Below are positions 1 to 9,844 of a stretch of 37,848 bases of DNA, piece after piece. Made by a program: the position numbers and the translations under genes. Location of the stretch: contig JAEXQJ010000396.1 of the NCBI GenBank assembly GCA_023438785.1, positions 1 to 37,848 of the forward strand, in the 5' to 3' direction. Position 1 is the first letter of the stretch; each line of letters begins with the position of its first letter. The notes beneath the pieces were generated by a model. That model was given only the letters and a program-made list of their open reading frames with translations, made no database searches and was not told where the DNA came from. The DNA is from Pseudomonadota bacterium. Its GTDB lineage: Bacteria; Myxococcota_A; Polyangia; Fen-1088.

Positions 1-20
1 GATCTGCTAAGGTCAGCCCC

Positions 21-1295
<1,275 letters not shown>

Positions 1296-1311
1296 GGCAT
1301 CGCCACGACTC

Positions 1312-1339
1312 TTGACAGATGCACAAACTCCACTAGATT
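1312..1339 (+). promoter_or_regulatory. Sigma-70-type promoter for rplU-rpmA-obgE
   Basis: A perfect -35 box TTGACA (1312-1317) is followed after 16 bases by TAGATT (1334-1339), which matches four of six positions of the -10 consensus. It lies in the 70-base gap between hisD and rplU. Transcription would start near 1346 and leave a leader of only about 20 bases, with GGGAG at 1353-1357 as ribosome-binding site. The position fits a strong housekeeping promoter for ribosomal protein genes. Confidence 0.75.
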
Positions 1340-1365
1340 ACGCCGCTCGCTCGGGAGCTTGAAAC

Positions 1366-1683
1366 ATGTACGCCGTCATTGAAACCGGAGGAAAGCAATA
1401 CCGCGTCGCCGAAGGGGAGACCCTTCGCGTCGAAAAACTCGCGGCCTCGCCGGGGGACAAACTGTCCTTCAGTCCGCTGCTCTTCGCTGACGATGGCGGC
1501 AACGTTCAGGTAGGCCAGCCTCAGGTCTCGGGCATTAGCGTCGAGGCCGAGGTCGTCGAGCAGGGGCTCAACAAGAAGGTCGTCATCTTCAAGTACAAGC
1601 GCCGCAAGTCCTACCGTCGCAAGGCAGGACACCGTCAGCCTTTCACGGCTCTGAAGATCACGGCCATCAAGGCAGGAGCGTAG
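1366..1683 (+). CDS. rplU: 50S ribosomal protein L21
   Basis: This is a structural protein of the large ribosomal subunit that binds 23S rRNA. The 105 residues match the usual family length of about 103. The start MYAVIETGGKQYRV is the L21 signature, and the C-terminal YKRRKSYRRKAGHRQPFT segment is the conserved basic rRNA-binding tail. The ATG at 1366 is preceded by GGGAG eight bases upstream. The gene is first in the rplU-rpmA-obgE unit, a nearly universal bacterial arrangement. It lies directly downstream of the promoter at 1312-1339. Confidence 0.98.
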   Translation: MYAVIETGGKQYRVAEGETLRVEKLAASPGDKLSFSPLLFADDGGNVQVGQPQVSGISVEAEVVEQGLNKKVVIFKYKRRKSYRRKAGHRQPFTALKITAIKAGA

Positions 1684-1687
1684 AGCC

Positions 1688-1936
1688 ATGGCTCACAAGA
1701 AAGGTCAAGGCAGCTCTCGAAACGGCCGCGACTCGCAGTCGCAGCGCCGCGGCGTCAAGCGCTTCGCGGGACAAGAGGTTCTGGCCGGCAACATCCTGGT
1801 GCGCCAGGTGGGTACCGTCTTCCACCCCGGCAACAACGTGGGCATGGGCCGTGATTTCACCCTGTTCGCGCTGAAGACCGGCAAGGTGAAGTTCAGCCAG
1901 TCCGGCACCCGCAAGCTGGTCAGCATCGAGGCGTAG
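1688..1936 (+). CDS. rpmA: 50S ribosomal protein L27
   Basis: This is a large-subunit protein whose N-terminal tail reaches the peptidyl-transferase centre. The 82 residues begin MAHKKGQGSSRNGRDSQSQR, the typical L27 N-terminus, with no cleavable leader of the Firmicutes type. The conserved VFHPGNNVGMGRDFTLFAL block is also present. The start lies four bases after the rplU stop, and an AGGAG ribosome-binding site (1674-1678) sits inside the end of rplU, so the two genes are co-transcribed and probably translationally linked. Confidence 0.98.
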   Translation: MAHKKGQGSSRNGRDSQSQRRGVKRFAGQEVLAGNILVRQVGTVFHPGNNVGMGRDFTLFALKTGKVKFSQSGTRKLVSIEA

Positions 1937-1941
1937 GGCAG

Positions 1942-1959
1942 TCCCGGCCCGTGCCGGGA
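1942..1959 (+). other. Stem-loop between rpmA and obgE
   Basis: TCCCGGC (1942-1948) and GCCGGGA (1953-1959) form a perfect 7-bp GC-rich stem with a four-base loop, starting five bases after the rpmA stop. There is no T-run, so full termination is unlikely. It may act as a partial attenuator or a 3' stability element that lowers obgE expression relative to the ribosomal proteins. The function is inferred; only the inverted repeat is seen. Confidence 0.4.
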
Positions 1960-1975
1960 TCGCCAGAGAGGCCCC

Positions 1976-3004
1976 ATGACCGCCTTCATCGACGAGGCGC
2001 GCTTAGAGCTGCGTGCCGGCGACGGCGGCGATGGTGCCATCGCGTGGCGTCGCGAGAAGTTCGTCCCCAAGGGCGGTCCCGCCGGCGGTGACGGCGGCGA
2101 CGGCGGCAACGTGGTCCTCCTGGTGGACGAGGGGCTGTCCACGCTGCTCGACTACCGCTACCGACATGAGTACACCGCTCCCTCAGGGGAGAAGGGCGGG
2201 AACAAGGACAAGTACGGGCGGAAGGGCGATGACCTCGTCTTGCGCGTCCCCGCGGGGACCGAGGTCTACGACGATGAGAGCGGAACCCTCATTGCCGATT
2301 TGCGCGAACATGCTCGGCGCTTCGTGGTGGCCCGCGGCGGAAAGGGGGGCCGCGGCAATATCCACTTCGCCACCGCCACCAACCAGGCCCCTCGCCATGC
2401 CGAGCCCGGGACTCCCGGCCAGCAGCGGGTCATCCGTCTCGAGCTGAAGCTCCTCGCCGACGTGGGTTTGGTGGGCTTCCCCAACGTGGGCAAGTCGTCG
2501 CTCATCGCCCGCATCTCCGCGGCCCGTCCCAAGATCGCCGACTACCCTTTCACCACCCTGGTGCCCAACCTAGGCATGGTCAGGCTGTCGGGCGAGCGGT
2601 CCTTCGTGGTGGCGGACGTGCCCGGTTTGATCGAAGGCGCGCACCAGGGCGCGGGCCTGGGGCAGCGCTTCTTACGCCACCTCGAACGCACGCGGGTCCT
2701 GGTCCACCTGCTCGATGCGGCTGACCTGCCCGATCGCGCCCCCTGGCGTGACTACACGGCCCTACGCCGGGAGTTGGAGCTCTACGACCCCGCCATGGCG
2801 TCCCGGGGGGAAATCGTGGTGGTCAACAAGCTGGACCTCCCGGACACGCGCGAAAAGCTCGCCGCCCTCAAGAAGACCTTCGGCCGACACCAGATTCGCC
2901 TCCTTGGAATCAGCGCGGTAACCGGGGAAGGCGTGACCGAGCTTCTGGAAGAGATCTGGCGCCTACTGGCGGCCGCGAATTCCGCCGACGTATCGCGGAA
3001 GTAG
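1976..3004 (+). CDS. obgE: Obg family GTPase (CgtA/ObgE)
   Basis: This is an essential GTP-binding protein that acts in 50S subunit assembly and in (p)ppGpp-linked growth control. The N-terminal Obg fold (about residues 1-157) shows the characteristic glycine-rich runs such as PKGGPAGGDGGDGGN and GGKGGRGN. The GTPase domain follows with G1 GFPNVGKSS (167-175), switch I TTLVPNLG (193-200), G3 DVPG (214-217), G4 NKLD (284-287) and G5 SAV (313-315). At 342 residues it ends after the G domain and lacks the extra C-terminal OCT domain of some Gram-positive homologues. AGAGAGG (1965-1971) lies just before the ATG. It is the third gene of the rplU-rpmA-obgE unit. Confidence 0.97.
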   Translation: MTAFIDEARLELRAGDGGDGAIAWRREKFVPKGGPAGGDGGDGGNVVLLVDEGLSTLLDYRYRHEYTAPSGEKGGNKDKYGRKGDDLVLRVPAGTEVYDDESGTLIADLREHARRFVVARGGKGGRGNIHFATATNQAPRHAEPGTPGQQRVIRLELKLLADVGLVGFPNVGKSSLIARISAARPKIADYPFTTLVPNLGMVRLSGERSFVVADVPGLIEGAHQGAGLGQRFLRHLERTRVLVHLLDAADLPDRAPWRDYTALRRELELYDPAMASRGEIVVVNKLDLPDTREKLAALKKTFGRHQIRLLGISAVTGEGVTELLEEIWRLLAAANSADVSRK

Positions 3005-3034
3005 CCGGAATCAGGGCCGTCGCGCCCGATCCGG
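3005..3034 (+). terminator. Possible stem-loop terminator after obgE
   Basis: Immediately after the obgE stop, CCGGA (3005-3009) pairs with TCCGG (3030-3034), TC (3011-3012) with GA (3028-3029), and GGGC (3014-3017) with GCCC (3024-3027), around a six-base loop. That is about 11 paired bases with two single-base bulges. No T-tract follows, so it is not a canonical intrinsic terminator. It is well placed to mark the end of the housekeeping unit. Confidence 0.35.
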
Positions 3035-3089
3035 GGATCTGATAGGATGGCCGACCTGTACGCCAACGGGCCCGCACCTCACACTATGC

Positions 3090-3117
3090 TTGAAGCCGGT
3101 TGTCACAGAGGGATACT
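3090..3117 (+). promoter_or_regulatory. Weak candidate promoter upstream of the envelope gene cluster
   Basis: TTGAAG (3090-3095) and GATACT (3112-3117) are separated by 16 bases, and each matches four of six consensus positions. They lie in the 179-base gap between obgE and the gene starting at 3184. A transcription unit for the 3184-12624 genes must start somewhere here or read through from obgE. This is the best sequence I can find, but it is weak. Confidence 0.3.
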
Positions 3118-3183
3118 TCTCGCCGCCAGTGCGGAGGCGGTTCGTCCAACTCGAACGATCGAAAGCTCGGAAGGAGCTGCGAG

Positions 3184-3891
3184 ATGAAGAGTCGAAGAAG
3201 CTGGGGGTTTTTGGGCACCCTACTTGTGTTCGGGGTTTGCCTGAGCACGCCGACGTGGGGGGCGGAGGGTACACAGGAGGCGGCCAAAGAGGCTCCTAGT
3301 GCGGCGGCGGCTCCGCTTCCAGCCGCCAGCACCTCCACCGTGGCGGATGGCGGGGCCTACACGGTTCGGCTGAAGGCCTTGGAACGCAACGTGAATGAGC
3401 TCAAGGAGCAGGTCTTCAGGACTCGCGCGCGCCTAAACCTGCTCAAGGAGACCGTCCTCGGTGGCGTGATCGGCGCGTCTCGTTGCGTGATCAAGCACAA
3501 GAACGACATGGGCGCGACGTTCAGGCTCATTAAGGCGATCTACGCCCTCGATGGCGTCCAGATCTTCAACAAGGCGGACGATACGGGGCGCCTGTCCGAG
3601 ATGACCGAGTTCGACATCTACAACGGCGCCATCCAGCCGGGAAACCACACCATCACCGTGCAGTTCGTGTACCAGGGCCACGGGTTCGGTGTGTTCAGCT
3701 ACCTCAAGGGCTACAAGTTCAAGACCAGCTCAAGCCACACCTTCGTGGCGGCCGACGGCAAGGCCACCGTGCTGACCGTGGTGGGCTACGAAAAGGGCGG
3801 CGTCTCGACCAGCATGGAGGACAAGCCGGCGGTGGACTTCCGCGTGAACTTGGTCGCGCCCGAAGCCGGCGGCGCTTCTGCCTCGAAGTAG
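3184..3891 (+). CDS. Secreted protein with coiled coil and beta-rich C-terminal domain, function unknown
   Basis: This is a 235-residue exported protein that I cannot assign to a characterised family. A signal peptide (MKSRRSWGFLGTLLVFGVCL, cleavage near residue 27) is followed by an Ala/Pro-rich linker. Next comes a short heptad-like helix (about residues 60-85, LKALERNVNELKEQVFRTRA), then a domain rich in alternating beta-type residues ending near 225. I chose the ATG at 3184 because AAGGAG lies seven bases upstream and the signal peptide then begins at residue 1. An upstream in-frame ATG at 3100 would add a non-signal-like extension. It is 20 bases ahead of a TPR gene and leads the cluster, so a structural role with the downstream TPR proteins in the periplasm is likely. 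That role is inference from position only. Confidence 0.8.
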   Translation: MKSRRSWGFLGTLLVFGVCLSTPTWGAEGTQEAAKEAPSAAAAPLPAASTSTVADGGAYTVRLKALERNVNELKEQVFRTRARLNLLKETVLGGVIGASRCVIKHKNDMGATFRLIKAIYALDGVQIFNKADDTGRLSEMTEFDIYNGAIQPGNHTITVQFVYQGHGFGVFSYLKGYKFKTSSSHTFVAADGKATVLTVVGYEKGGVSTSMEDKPAVDFRVNLVAPEAGGASASK

Positions 3892-3911
3892 GCCCTGCTC
3901 CGAAGGACGCC

Positions 3912-6263
3912 ATGATGCCTCTCTCTCAGTCTGGCCGTACACCGTGGCTCGCTCGGTGGGGCGGTTTCGGGCGCACGGCGGGTCTGACCATGACCGCGGC
4001 GGCCCTCTGGCTGGCGCTGCCCTGCGGACGCGCTTGGGCCGGCGACGTGGAAGACGCCAATGGCCGGCTCATGGACCTGGAGGAGCGGGTCCGCAGCATG
4101 TCCGCGCAATTCCAGGATGCGCCGCTTACCGACCCCAACGTGGCTGACCGGCGCGTCCTCGACGCCGAGATGCTCTTCAACCTGAAGAACTACGACGAGG
4201 CGGCCACCGTTCTCCTCGACGTCATCGAGCGGTACCCCAATTCGCGCGCCTATGACGACGCCATCGTTCTTCTGGGCGACTCGCTCTATCAGAACCGCGA
4301 CCTCTACTCGGCCCGGCGCTACCTCCGCCAGGCGGTCGAGAAGAAGACCGGCTCGCGCCAAGAGCAGAAGGCCCTTCAGCGCCTGATCGAAATAGCCCTG
4401 CACACGGGCGACTACGACGGCGTCGACGATTATCTGAAGCGTCTAGAGGCCATACCGCCGCAGTCCCTGGAGCCCTCGGTCCCCTACGTGCGCGGCAAGT
4501 ACGCCTACTTTCGCGATCGTTTCGACGAGGCGGTGACGGCCTTTCGGTCTATTCCCGCCGACAGCCCCTATCACCTGCAGGCTCGCTATTTCCTGGCCAC
4601 CCTGCTGGTCCAGAACGGCGACCTGGGATCGGCCGTCGTCGGCTTCGACGCGGTCACGCGCCTTCAGCCCCGCAACGATGCGGACAAGGAGGTGCAGGAC
4701 CTGGCCCGCCTGGCCCTCGGCCGCCTCCACTACGAGCGGGGCGAGTTCGACAAGGCCAAAGCCGCTTACAACGCCATTCCCCGCGACTCGAAGCATTTTC
4801 AAGAGGCGATGGATGAGTTGGCGTGGACGGCTATCAAGGCCAACGATTTCCAGTCCGCCTATCGCGCTCTGGATTTGATGCTCCTGCAGAACGAGGACAG
4901 CCCGAAGGCGCCCGAGTTGCGCCTGCTCATGGGCAATCTGCACGTTCGTCTGGCCAACTTCTCGCTGGCCAACGACGCGTTTCTCAAGTCGCGCGACCAG
5001 TTCGAACCCATCCACCGCCAACTTCGCCTGACCCTCGACAAGTGCGAAGCCGATCCCAAGTACTTCGAGTCGCTCATCGGCAAGGGCATGGAGAGGTTCG
5101 ACGTCGCCCTGTTCGTGCCCAAGGACGCGGTCAAGTACGTCAGGTCCGACCCCGAGGTGGCGCGCGTGGTGGCGCTGACCGAGGATGTGGGTGAGCTGCA
5201 ACGCAGCCTGAAGGCCTCCGCCGAGACGCTCAATCGACTGGAGATGGCGGTGGGCGGTCGACTCAAGGTGGGCATCTTCCCCGACCTGGCCCAGGCCCGA
5301 GCGCAGTCGAGCGAAGTGCTCAACCAGATCGTCGACATTCGCACCAAATTCATCGCCAAGCTGCAGTCCCTGACCGCGGGCGCCCTCTCGGCCGAGGACA
5401 AGGCCCGCTTGGATCGTTTGGCCAAGGAGCGAGCCGCCCTGGAGGCGGAGCTCAAGGATCTGCCAATGACGGTCAGCGGCCTCAAGGACCGGGAAAAACA
5501 CGCCCGCTCCGATCTCGAGCGTCTGGACGGCGAGGCCTCTGAGTTCAACGTCGAGATTCAGGGCATGGAAGCCGAGCTGGTGGCCATCGAGCAGTACTTC
5601 ATCAAGTCGCGGGCCGAGCAGAAGATCAACCCAGATGACCTCACCAAGCCGGTGGAGGGCCTGCGCGAGGCCATCGCCGAACTGCGCGGCGCCAACGAGC
5701 AGGTGCGCAACCAGATCGCCGAGGCGACCCGCGAGGCCACCGTCGCGGCGGCCACCGGCGACAGCGACCGTGGGGCCATCGCCCAGCTCCTGGATGTGAT
5801 GCGGCGGGAGCGCGAGATTTACCAGCGCGCCCGCCCGCGACTGAGCGGCGGCGACCAGGCCGACTTCGATGGCATGGCCAACATCCTGGGCCGCGCCGAC
5901 GCCGTCCAACAGAAGCTGACGGAGCTCGACCACCGGGTCGATGCGGCCGCGCAGAAGCGCGTGGTGGTCCTCAGGGAAAACCTCGCGGCGGAGAAGGGCG
6001 AGCTCGAAGGCGCCACAGGCAAACTCGACGCGCTTCTCAACGAGTCCCGCAGCCTGGGTGGCGGCTTGGCCTTCGCCATGCTGGGGAAGATCACCGATCG
6101 CTTCTACGAGATCGTTGTTCAATCCGACGTGGGCCTGGTCGACGTGGCCTGGGGCCTCAAGGATCAGCGCACGAGCACACTCTCCAAACTGATTAACCAG
6201 CAGAAGATGGAGCTCAAGAGCGCAGAGGAAGACTTCCGCGCCTTGCTGGAGGATGACAAGTGA
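3912..6263 (+). CDS. Large periplasmic TPR and coiled-coil protein
   Basis: This is a 783-residue exported scaffold protein. The signal peptide ends at AWA (residues 41-43). The first half has TPR-like repeats, for example AEMLFNLKNYDEAATVLLDV and LGRLHYERGEFDKAKAAYNA. From about residue 430 to the end it is highly charged, with heptad patterning typical of long coiled coils (for example ERAALEAELKDLPMTVSGLK). GAAGGA at 3902-3907 serves either the ATG at 3912 or the adjacent ATG at 3915, and the latter has the better spacing. The stop overlaps the GTG start of the next TPR gene by four bases, so the two are translationally coupled. M. xanthus GltC is also a periplasmic TPR protein of similar size and could be the counterpart, but I cannot confirm this. 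Confidence 0.85.
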   Translation: MMPLSQSGRTPWLARWGGFGRTAGLTMTAAALWLALPCGRAWAGDVEDANGRLMDLEERVRSMSAQFQDAPLTDPNVADRRVLDAEMLFNLKNYDEAATVLLDVIERYPNSRAYDDAIVLLGDSLYQNRDLYSARRYLRQAVEKKTGSRQEQKALQRLIEIALHTGDYDGVDDYLKRLEAIPPQSLEPSVPYVRGKYAYFRDRFDEAVTAFRSIPADSPYHLQARYFLATLLVQNGDLGSAVVGFDAVTRLQPRNDADKEVQDLARLALGRLHYERGEFDKAKAAYNAIPRDSKHFQEAMDELAWTAIKANDFQSAYRALDLMLLQNEDSPKAPELRLLMGNLHVRLANFSLANDAFLKSRDQFEPIHRQLRLTLDKCEADPKYFESLIGKGMERFDVALFVPKDAVKYVRSDPEVARVVALTEDVGELQRSLKASAETLNRLEMAVGGRLKVGIFPDLAQARAQSSEVLNQIVDIRTKFIAKLQSLTAGALSAEDKARLDRLAKERAALEAELKDLPMTVSGLKDREKHARSDLERLDGEASEFNVEIQGMEAELVAIEQYFIKSRAEQKINPDDLTKPVEGLREAIAELRGANEQVRNQIAEATREATVAAATGDSDRGAIAQLLDVMRREREIYQRARPRLSGGDQADFDGMANILGRADAVQQKLTELDHRVDAAAQKRVVVLRENLAAEKGELEGATGKLDALLNESRSLGGGLAFAMLGKITDRFYEIVVQSDVGLVDVAWGLKDQRTSTLSKLINQQKMELKSAEEDFRALLEDDK

Positions 6264-9200
6264 GGCGGACGGGTCTGAGTTGTGTGGCCGCCCTCGCCGT
6301 TGCGTTGCCGGCGCTCGGCGCTTGGGCCGCACCGAGGAAGCCGGCCTTCGTTCCCGACCCCAAGGTCCTGGATGAGCTGGCGGAGGACATGACCCGTTTT
6401 TCCGAGGCGGTGACGGGTTTTCGCGGGGCAGCCACGGGCGTCATCAAGCGCGCCTACGTGGAGCGCATGCGGGCCATCCGCTCCAAATACGAGCCGCAAA
6501 TTGCCCTGCACGAGGAAGAGGAGAAGGCCCGGCGGATCGACGCCATCGCCGCCCTCGAAGGCTTCCTGCGCAAGTACCCCTCCGATCGCAAGTGGACGCC
6601 GGACGTGATGTTCCGTCTGGCCGAGCTGTATTACGAACGATCAGCCGACGAGTTCCTCACGGCGCAAGAGAGCTACCAGAAGGCGCTCGACTCGGACAAT
6701 CCGCCAACCACGCCGTCGCCCAAGCCCGACTACACGCCGACCGTGAACCTCTACCGGCGGCTTCTGGTCGAGTTCCCCAACTACCGCCTGCTGGACGCGA
6801 CCTACTACCTCCTCGGCTTCTGCCTGGGTGAGATGGGGCAAGAGCCGGAGGCCAAGCAGGCCTTGCTGGCCCTGGTGTGCGGCAATCGTTATCGCCCGCT
6901 CGACCCGCCGCCCAAGGTCGCCCCGTCCACGGGGATGGCCAAGGGGCCCGTCTCGGACGAGTACAACGAGTGCACACCCATCAAGAAGGATTCCAAGTTC
7001 CTCCCCGAGGCTTGGACCCGCGTGGGCGAAATGCACTTCGACGCGGGCGAGTTGGCGCTGGCCATCTCGGCCTACAGCCGCGTGCTCGATTTCAGGGATT
7101 CGTCCTACTACGACAAGGCCATCTACAAGCTGGCCTGGTCGTACTACCGCGACAACCGCTTCTTGGACGCCATTCGTCAGTTCGACAACCTGGTGAAGTG
7201 GGCCGACAGCAAGAAGGCCTCAGGCGACAAATTCGGCTCGGACCTACGGCCGGAAGCGATCCAGTACCTGGGCATCAGCTTCTCGGAACCCGACTGGGAC
7301 GGCGACACGCTCCCCGATCCCGAGACCGGCTTGCAGCGCGCCCAGAGCTTCTACCGGGGCCGCGAGAACGAGCCGCACGTCAAGGAGGTCTTCCAGCGGC
7401 TCGGCGACATGTACTTCGACACCACCAAGTACAACGAGGCCATCGCGGTCTACAAAATCATCCTGCAGAACTGGCCGTATTTCGCCGAGGCGCCCACGCT
7501 GCAGGAGAAGATCGTCAAGGCCTACGAGCGTGACCGCAACCTGCTCGCCGCGGCCAAGGAGCGCGAGGTCCTCGGACGCACGTACTCCAAGGGCACCGCC
7601 TGGTACAACGCCAACAAGGACAACCCCGATGCCGTGGCCGTGGCGGCGCAGTTGGCCGAGGACGCGCTGCTGACCGCTGCCACCAACGTCCACGCGGCCG
7701 CCCAGGCGTGCAAGGACAAGTGGGCACAGAACAAGTCCGACCTCAAAAAGCTGGACGAGTGCCAGCAGACCTATCGCACGGCCGCCGAGTTGTACGAGCG
7801 CTACCTGGCCGCCTATCCGAACTCGAAGCGCGCCTACGAGTTCGGCGCCTTCTATGCCGACGCTCTCTACTACGGCGGCCGGGTCAAGGAGGCCATTCCC
7901 GCCTACATCGCCGTGCGCGACTCGAACGTCGATAACAAGTATCAGAAGGACGCGGCCCTCCAGGTCATCAAGGCCTACGAAGAGCTCATCGACGCGATGA
8001 AGGCGGCGCGCACCATCGAAGATCCGCCCATTCCCGACGAGAAGAACACCAAGCCGCCGGTCACGGCCCTGCCCATGCACGACATGTACACCAAGTACAT
8101 GGAGGCGATGGACTGGTACGCCACCAACTTCCCCGACGACCGCACGCCGGACCTGCGCTACGCGGCCGCGGTCATCCTCCTCAAGCACCGCATGTGGCCC
8201 GAGGCGCGCGCCCGGCTCAGTGACATCACCGACGCCTACTGCGCGACCAAGCCCGAGGTGGGCTTCAAGGCCTACGACGCCATCCTGACCAGCTACTTCA
8301 TCGACTTCAACATCGAGGACGAGGAGGCTAAGGACTGCGCCCTGGGTCGCCTGATCCTGGTCACCGACAAATTCAGTGACTCCGCCTGCAGCAAGTCCCC
8401 CAAGGCCAAGCCGTACCTGGCGCGCATCCAGGAGATCAAGGCTTCGGTCAAGACCAACATCATCACCAAGCGTCTGCAGATCGCCCTCGAGAACGAAGAG
8501 AAGGGCACGGACAAGCAGCTCGTTCAGTGCCGCGAGGGCGCGGGCGGTATCGCCATCGTGACCGGGGCGGCCAGGCCCGACCAGGTCGCCACCGCCGCCA
8601 AGCCCGCCGCCGGAGCCGCGGCCGGCCAGCGAAGCAAGCTCGGTACGGAACTCGACGAGGGCCTGGCCCTCGACCTCATGGACCTTATCAACGCCAACCC
8701 CAAGGACCAGGACGCGGCCAGCAACCTCAACAACGCCTGCGTCATCTACGAAAAGATGTTCAAGTACGGCGAGGCGACCCGCTGCTACGAGCGCCTGGGG
8801 CGCGACTACCCCGATTCGGCCCTGGCCAAGGACGCCACCTGGAACGCGGCCCGCAACCAGTACCGCTTCTTCGAATTCGAGAAGGCGGTCAACGGCTACC
8901 TGAGGATCGCCACGGACCCCAAGTTCGCCACCTACGAGCACCGCAAAGAAGCCATGGGCATCGCGGCCCAGTTGCTCGACAACGACCAGCAGTACGCCCG
9001 GGCGGCTGAGCTCTACAAGAAGTACGCCGAGACCCTCACCGACAAGCCATCCGATTCGGCCCAGGCCTACTCGTTCGCCTGCAACGCCTACGAAAAGACC
9101 AAGGACACGGCCAAGCACTCGGCTTGTCTTCGCGAGCTGATCCGCCGCTACGGCAAGCAGCCGCAGGCCGGCGAGTACGTCGTGGGAGCGTACCTGAAAC

Positions 9201-9844
9201 TGGCCAGTATCGCCGAGCGCGGCAAGGACAAGCGCGCCACCCTGGCCGCCTACAAGCAGGTGCGAGAGGAGTTCATCGCCCGCCGCCTGCCCGCCGCCTC
9301 GCCCGCCGCTGCCGCCGCCGCCAAGGCCGACTTCCTCATCCTCGAGGAGGAGTTCAAGGCCTTCCAGGCCAAGACGCTGCACTTCACCAGCGACCCCAAG
9401 CAGGTGCGTCGAACCTTCGAAACCTTCACCGCCGAGGCCAAGGCCCTGCAGGAACAGTACGCCAAGATCTGGGACTACAAGGACGCCACCTGGACCTTGG
9501 CCTCCTTCCTTCGGCGCGGCGACATCTTCTACGAGTTCGCGCAGAAGCTCATCAAGGCCGCGGACAACCCCCCTGATGAGGTCAAGAAGCTGAGCAAGAA
9601 GGCCTGCAAGGTGGACCCCGGCCTGTGCGGCGTGGCCGAGGCGGAGTACAAAGACGCCATTTACCAGTTCGTCACCCCGGTGGAGGACGAGGCCAAGCGG
9701 CAGTGGAAGTCCACGCTGGAGAGGGCGGCCGTGCTGGGCGTGACCAACGCCTACGTCAAGAAGGCGCGCGAGAATCTCTCCAAGTACCTGCCGGATGAGT
9801 TCCCGTTCATCAAGGATGAGCGCGTAGCGGTGGAGCAGCCATGA
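6260..9844 (+). CDS. gltD: Giant periplasmic TPR protein, GltD/AgmU-like
   Basis: This 1194-residue exported protein has a signal peptide ending at AWA (residue 23) and repeated TPR-type helices along its length, for example RVGEMHFDAGELALAISAYS, LGDMYFDTTKYNEAIAVYKI and ELYERYLAAYPNSKRAYEFG. In M. xanthus, AgmU/GltD is a periplasmic TPR protein of about 1,200 residues in the gliding complex, and NfsD is its spore-coat paralogue. Size, export and position before a smaller TPR gene and an FHA-TonB gene support homology. It starts with GTG at 6260, overlapping the previous stop, with TGGAGGA six bases upstream. Its own stop overlaps the next ATG. The assignment to the Glt/Nfs family is inference from architecture and synteny, since gliding itself cannot be read from sequence. 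Confidence 0.8.
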   Translation: MRRTGLSCVAALAVALPALGAWAAPRKPAFVPDPKVLDELAEDMTRFSEAVTGFRGAATGVIKRAYVERMRAIRSKYEPQIALHEEEEKARRIDAIAALEGFLRKYPSDRKWTPDVMFRLAELYYERSADEFLTAQESYQKALDSDNPPTTPSPKPDYTPTVNLYRRLLVEFPNYRLLDATYYLLGFCLGEMGQEPEAKQALLALVCGNRYRPLDPPPKVAPSTGMAKGPVSDEYNECTPIKKDSKFLPEAWTRVGEMHFDAGELALAISAYSRVLDFRDSSYYDKAIYKLAWSYYRDNRFLDAIRQFDNLVKWADSKKASGDKFGSDLRPEAIQYLGISFSEPDWDGDTLPDPETGLQRAQSFYRGRENEPHVKEVFQRLGDMYFDTTKYNEAIAVYKIILQNWPYFAEAPTLQEKIVKAYERDRNLLAAAKEREVLGRTYSKGTAWYNANKDNPDAVAVAAQLAEDALLTAATNVHAAAQACKDKWAQNKSDLKKLDECQQTYRTAAELYERYLAAYPNSKRAYEFGAFYADALYYGGRVKEAIPAYIAVRDSNVDNKYQKDAALQVIKAYEELIDAMKAARTIEDPPIPDEKNTKPPVTALPMHDMYTKYMEAMDWYATNFPDDRTPDLRYAAAVILLKHRMWPEARARLSDITDAYCATKPEVGFKAYDAILTSYFIDFNIEDEEAKDCALGRLILVTDKFSDSACSKSPKAKPYLARIQEIKASVKTNIITKRLQIALENEEKGTDKQLVQCREGAGGIAIVTGAARPDQVATAAKPAAGAAAGQRSKLGTELDEGLALDLMDLINANPKDQDAASNLNNACVIYEKMFKYGEATRCYERLGRDYPDSALAKDATWNAARNQYRFFEFEKAVNGYLRIATDPKFATYEHRKEAMGIAAQLLDNDQQYARAAELYKKYAETLTDKPSDSAQAYSFACNAYEKTKDTAKHSACLRELIRRYGKQPQAGEYVVGAYLKLASIAERGKDKRATLAAYKQVREEFIARRLPAASPAAAAAAKADFLILEEEFKAFQAKTLHFTSDPKQVRRTFETFTAEAKALQEQYAKIWDYKDATWTLASFLRRGDIFYEFAQKLIKAADNPPDEVKKLSKKACKVDPGLCGVAEAEYKDAIYQFVTPVEDEAKRQWKSTLERAAVLGVTNAYVKKARENLSKYLPDEFPFIKDERVAVEQP

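Noticed and set aside
3100..3183. Upstream ATG extending the 235-residue secreted protein by 28 residues
   Set aside because: The extension is polar and would bury the signal peptide, while AAGGAG lies at ideal distance from the ATG at 3184.
7244..9382. A 712-codon open frame on the minus strand
   Set aside because: It is antisense to the giant TPR gene, which has a signal peptide, repeats and coupled starts. The composition is dominated by Gly, Val and Leu and carries no motif.
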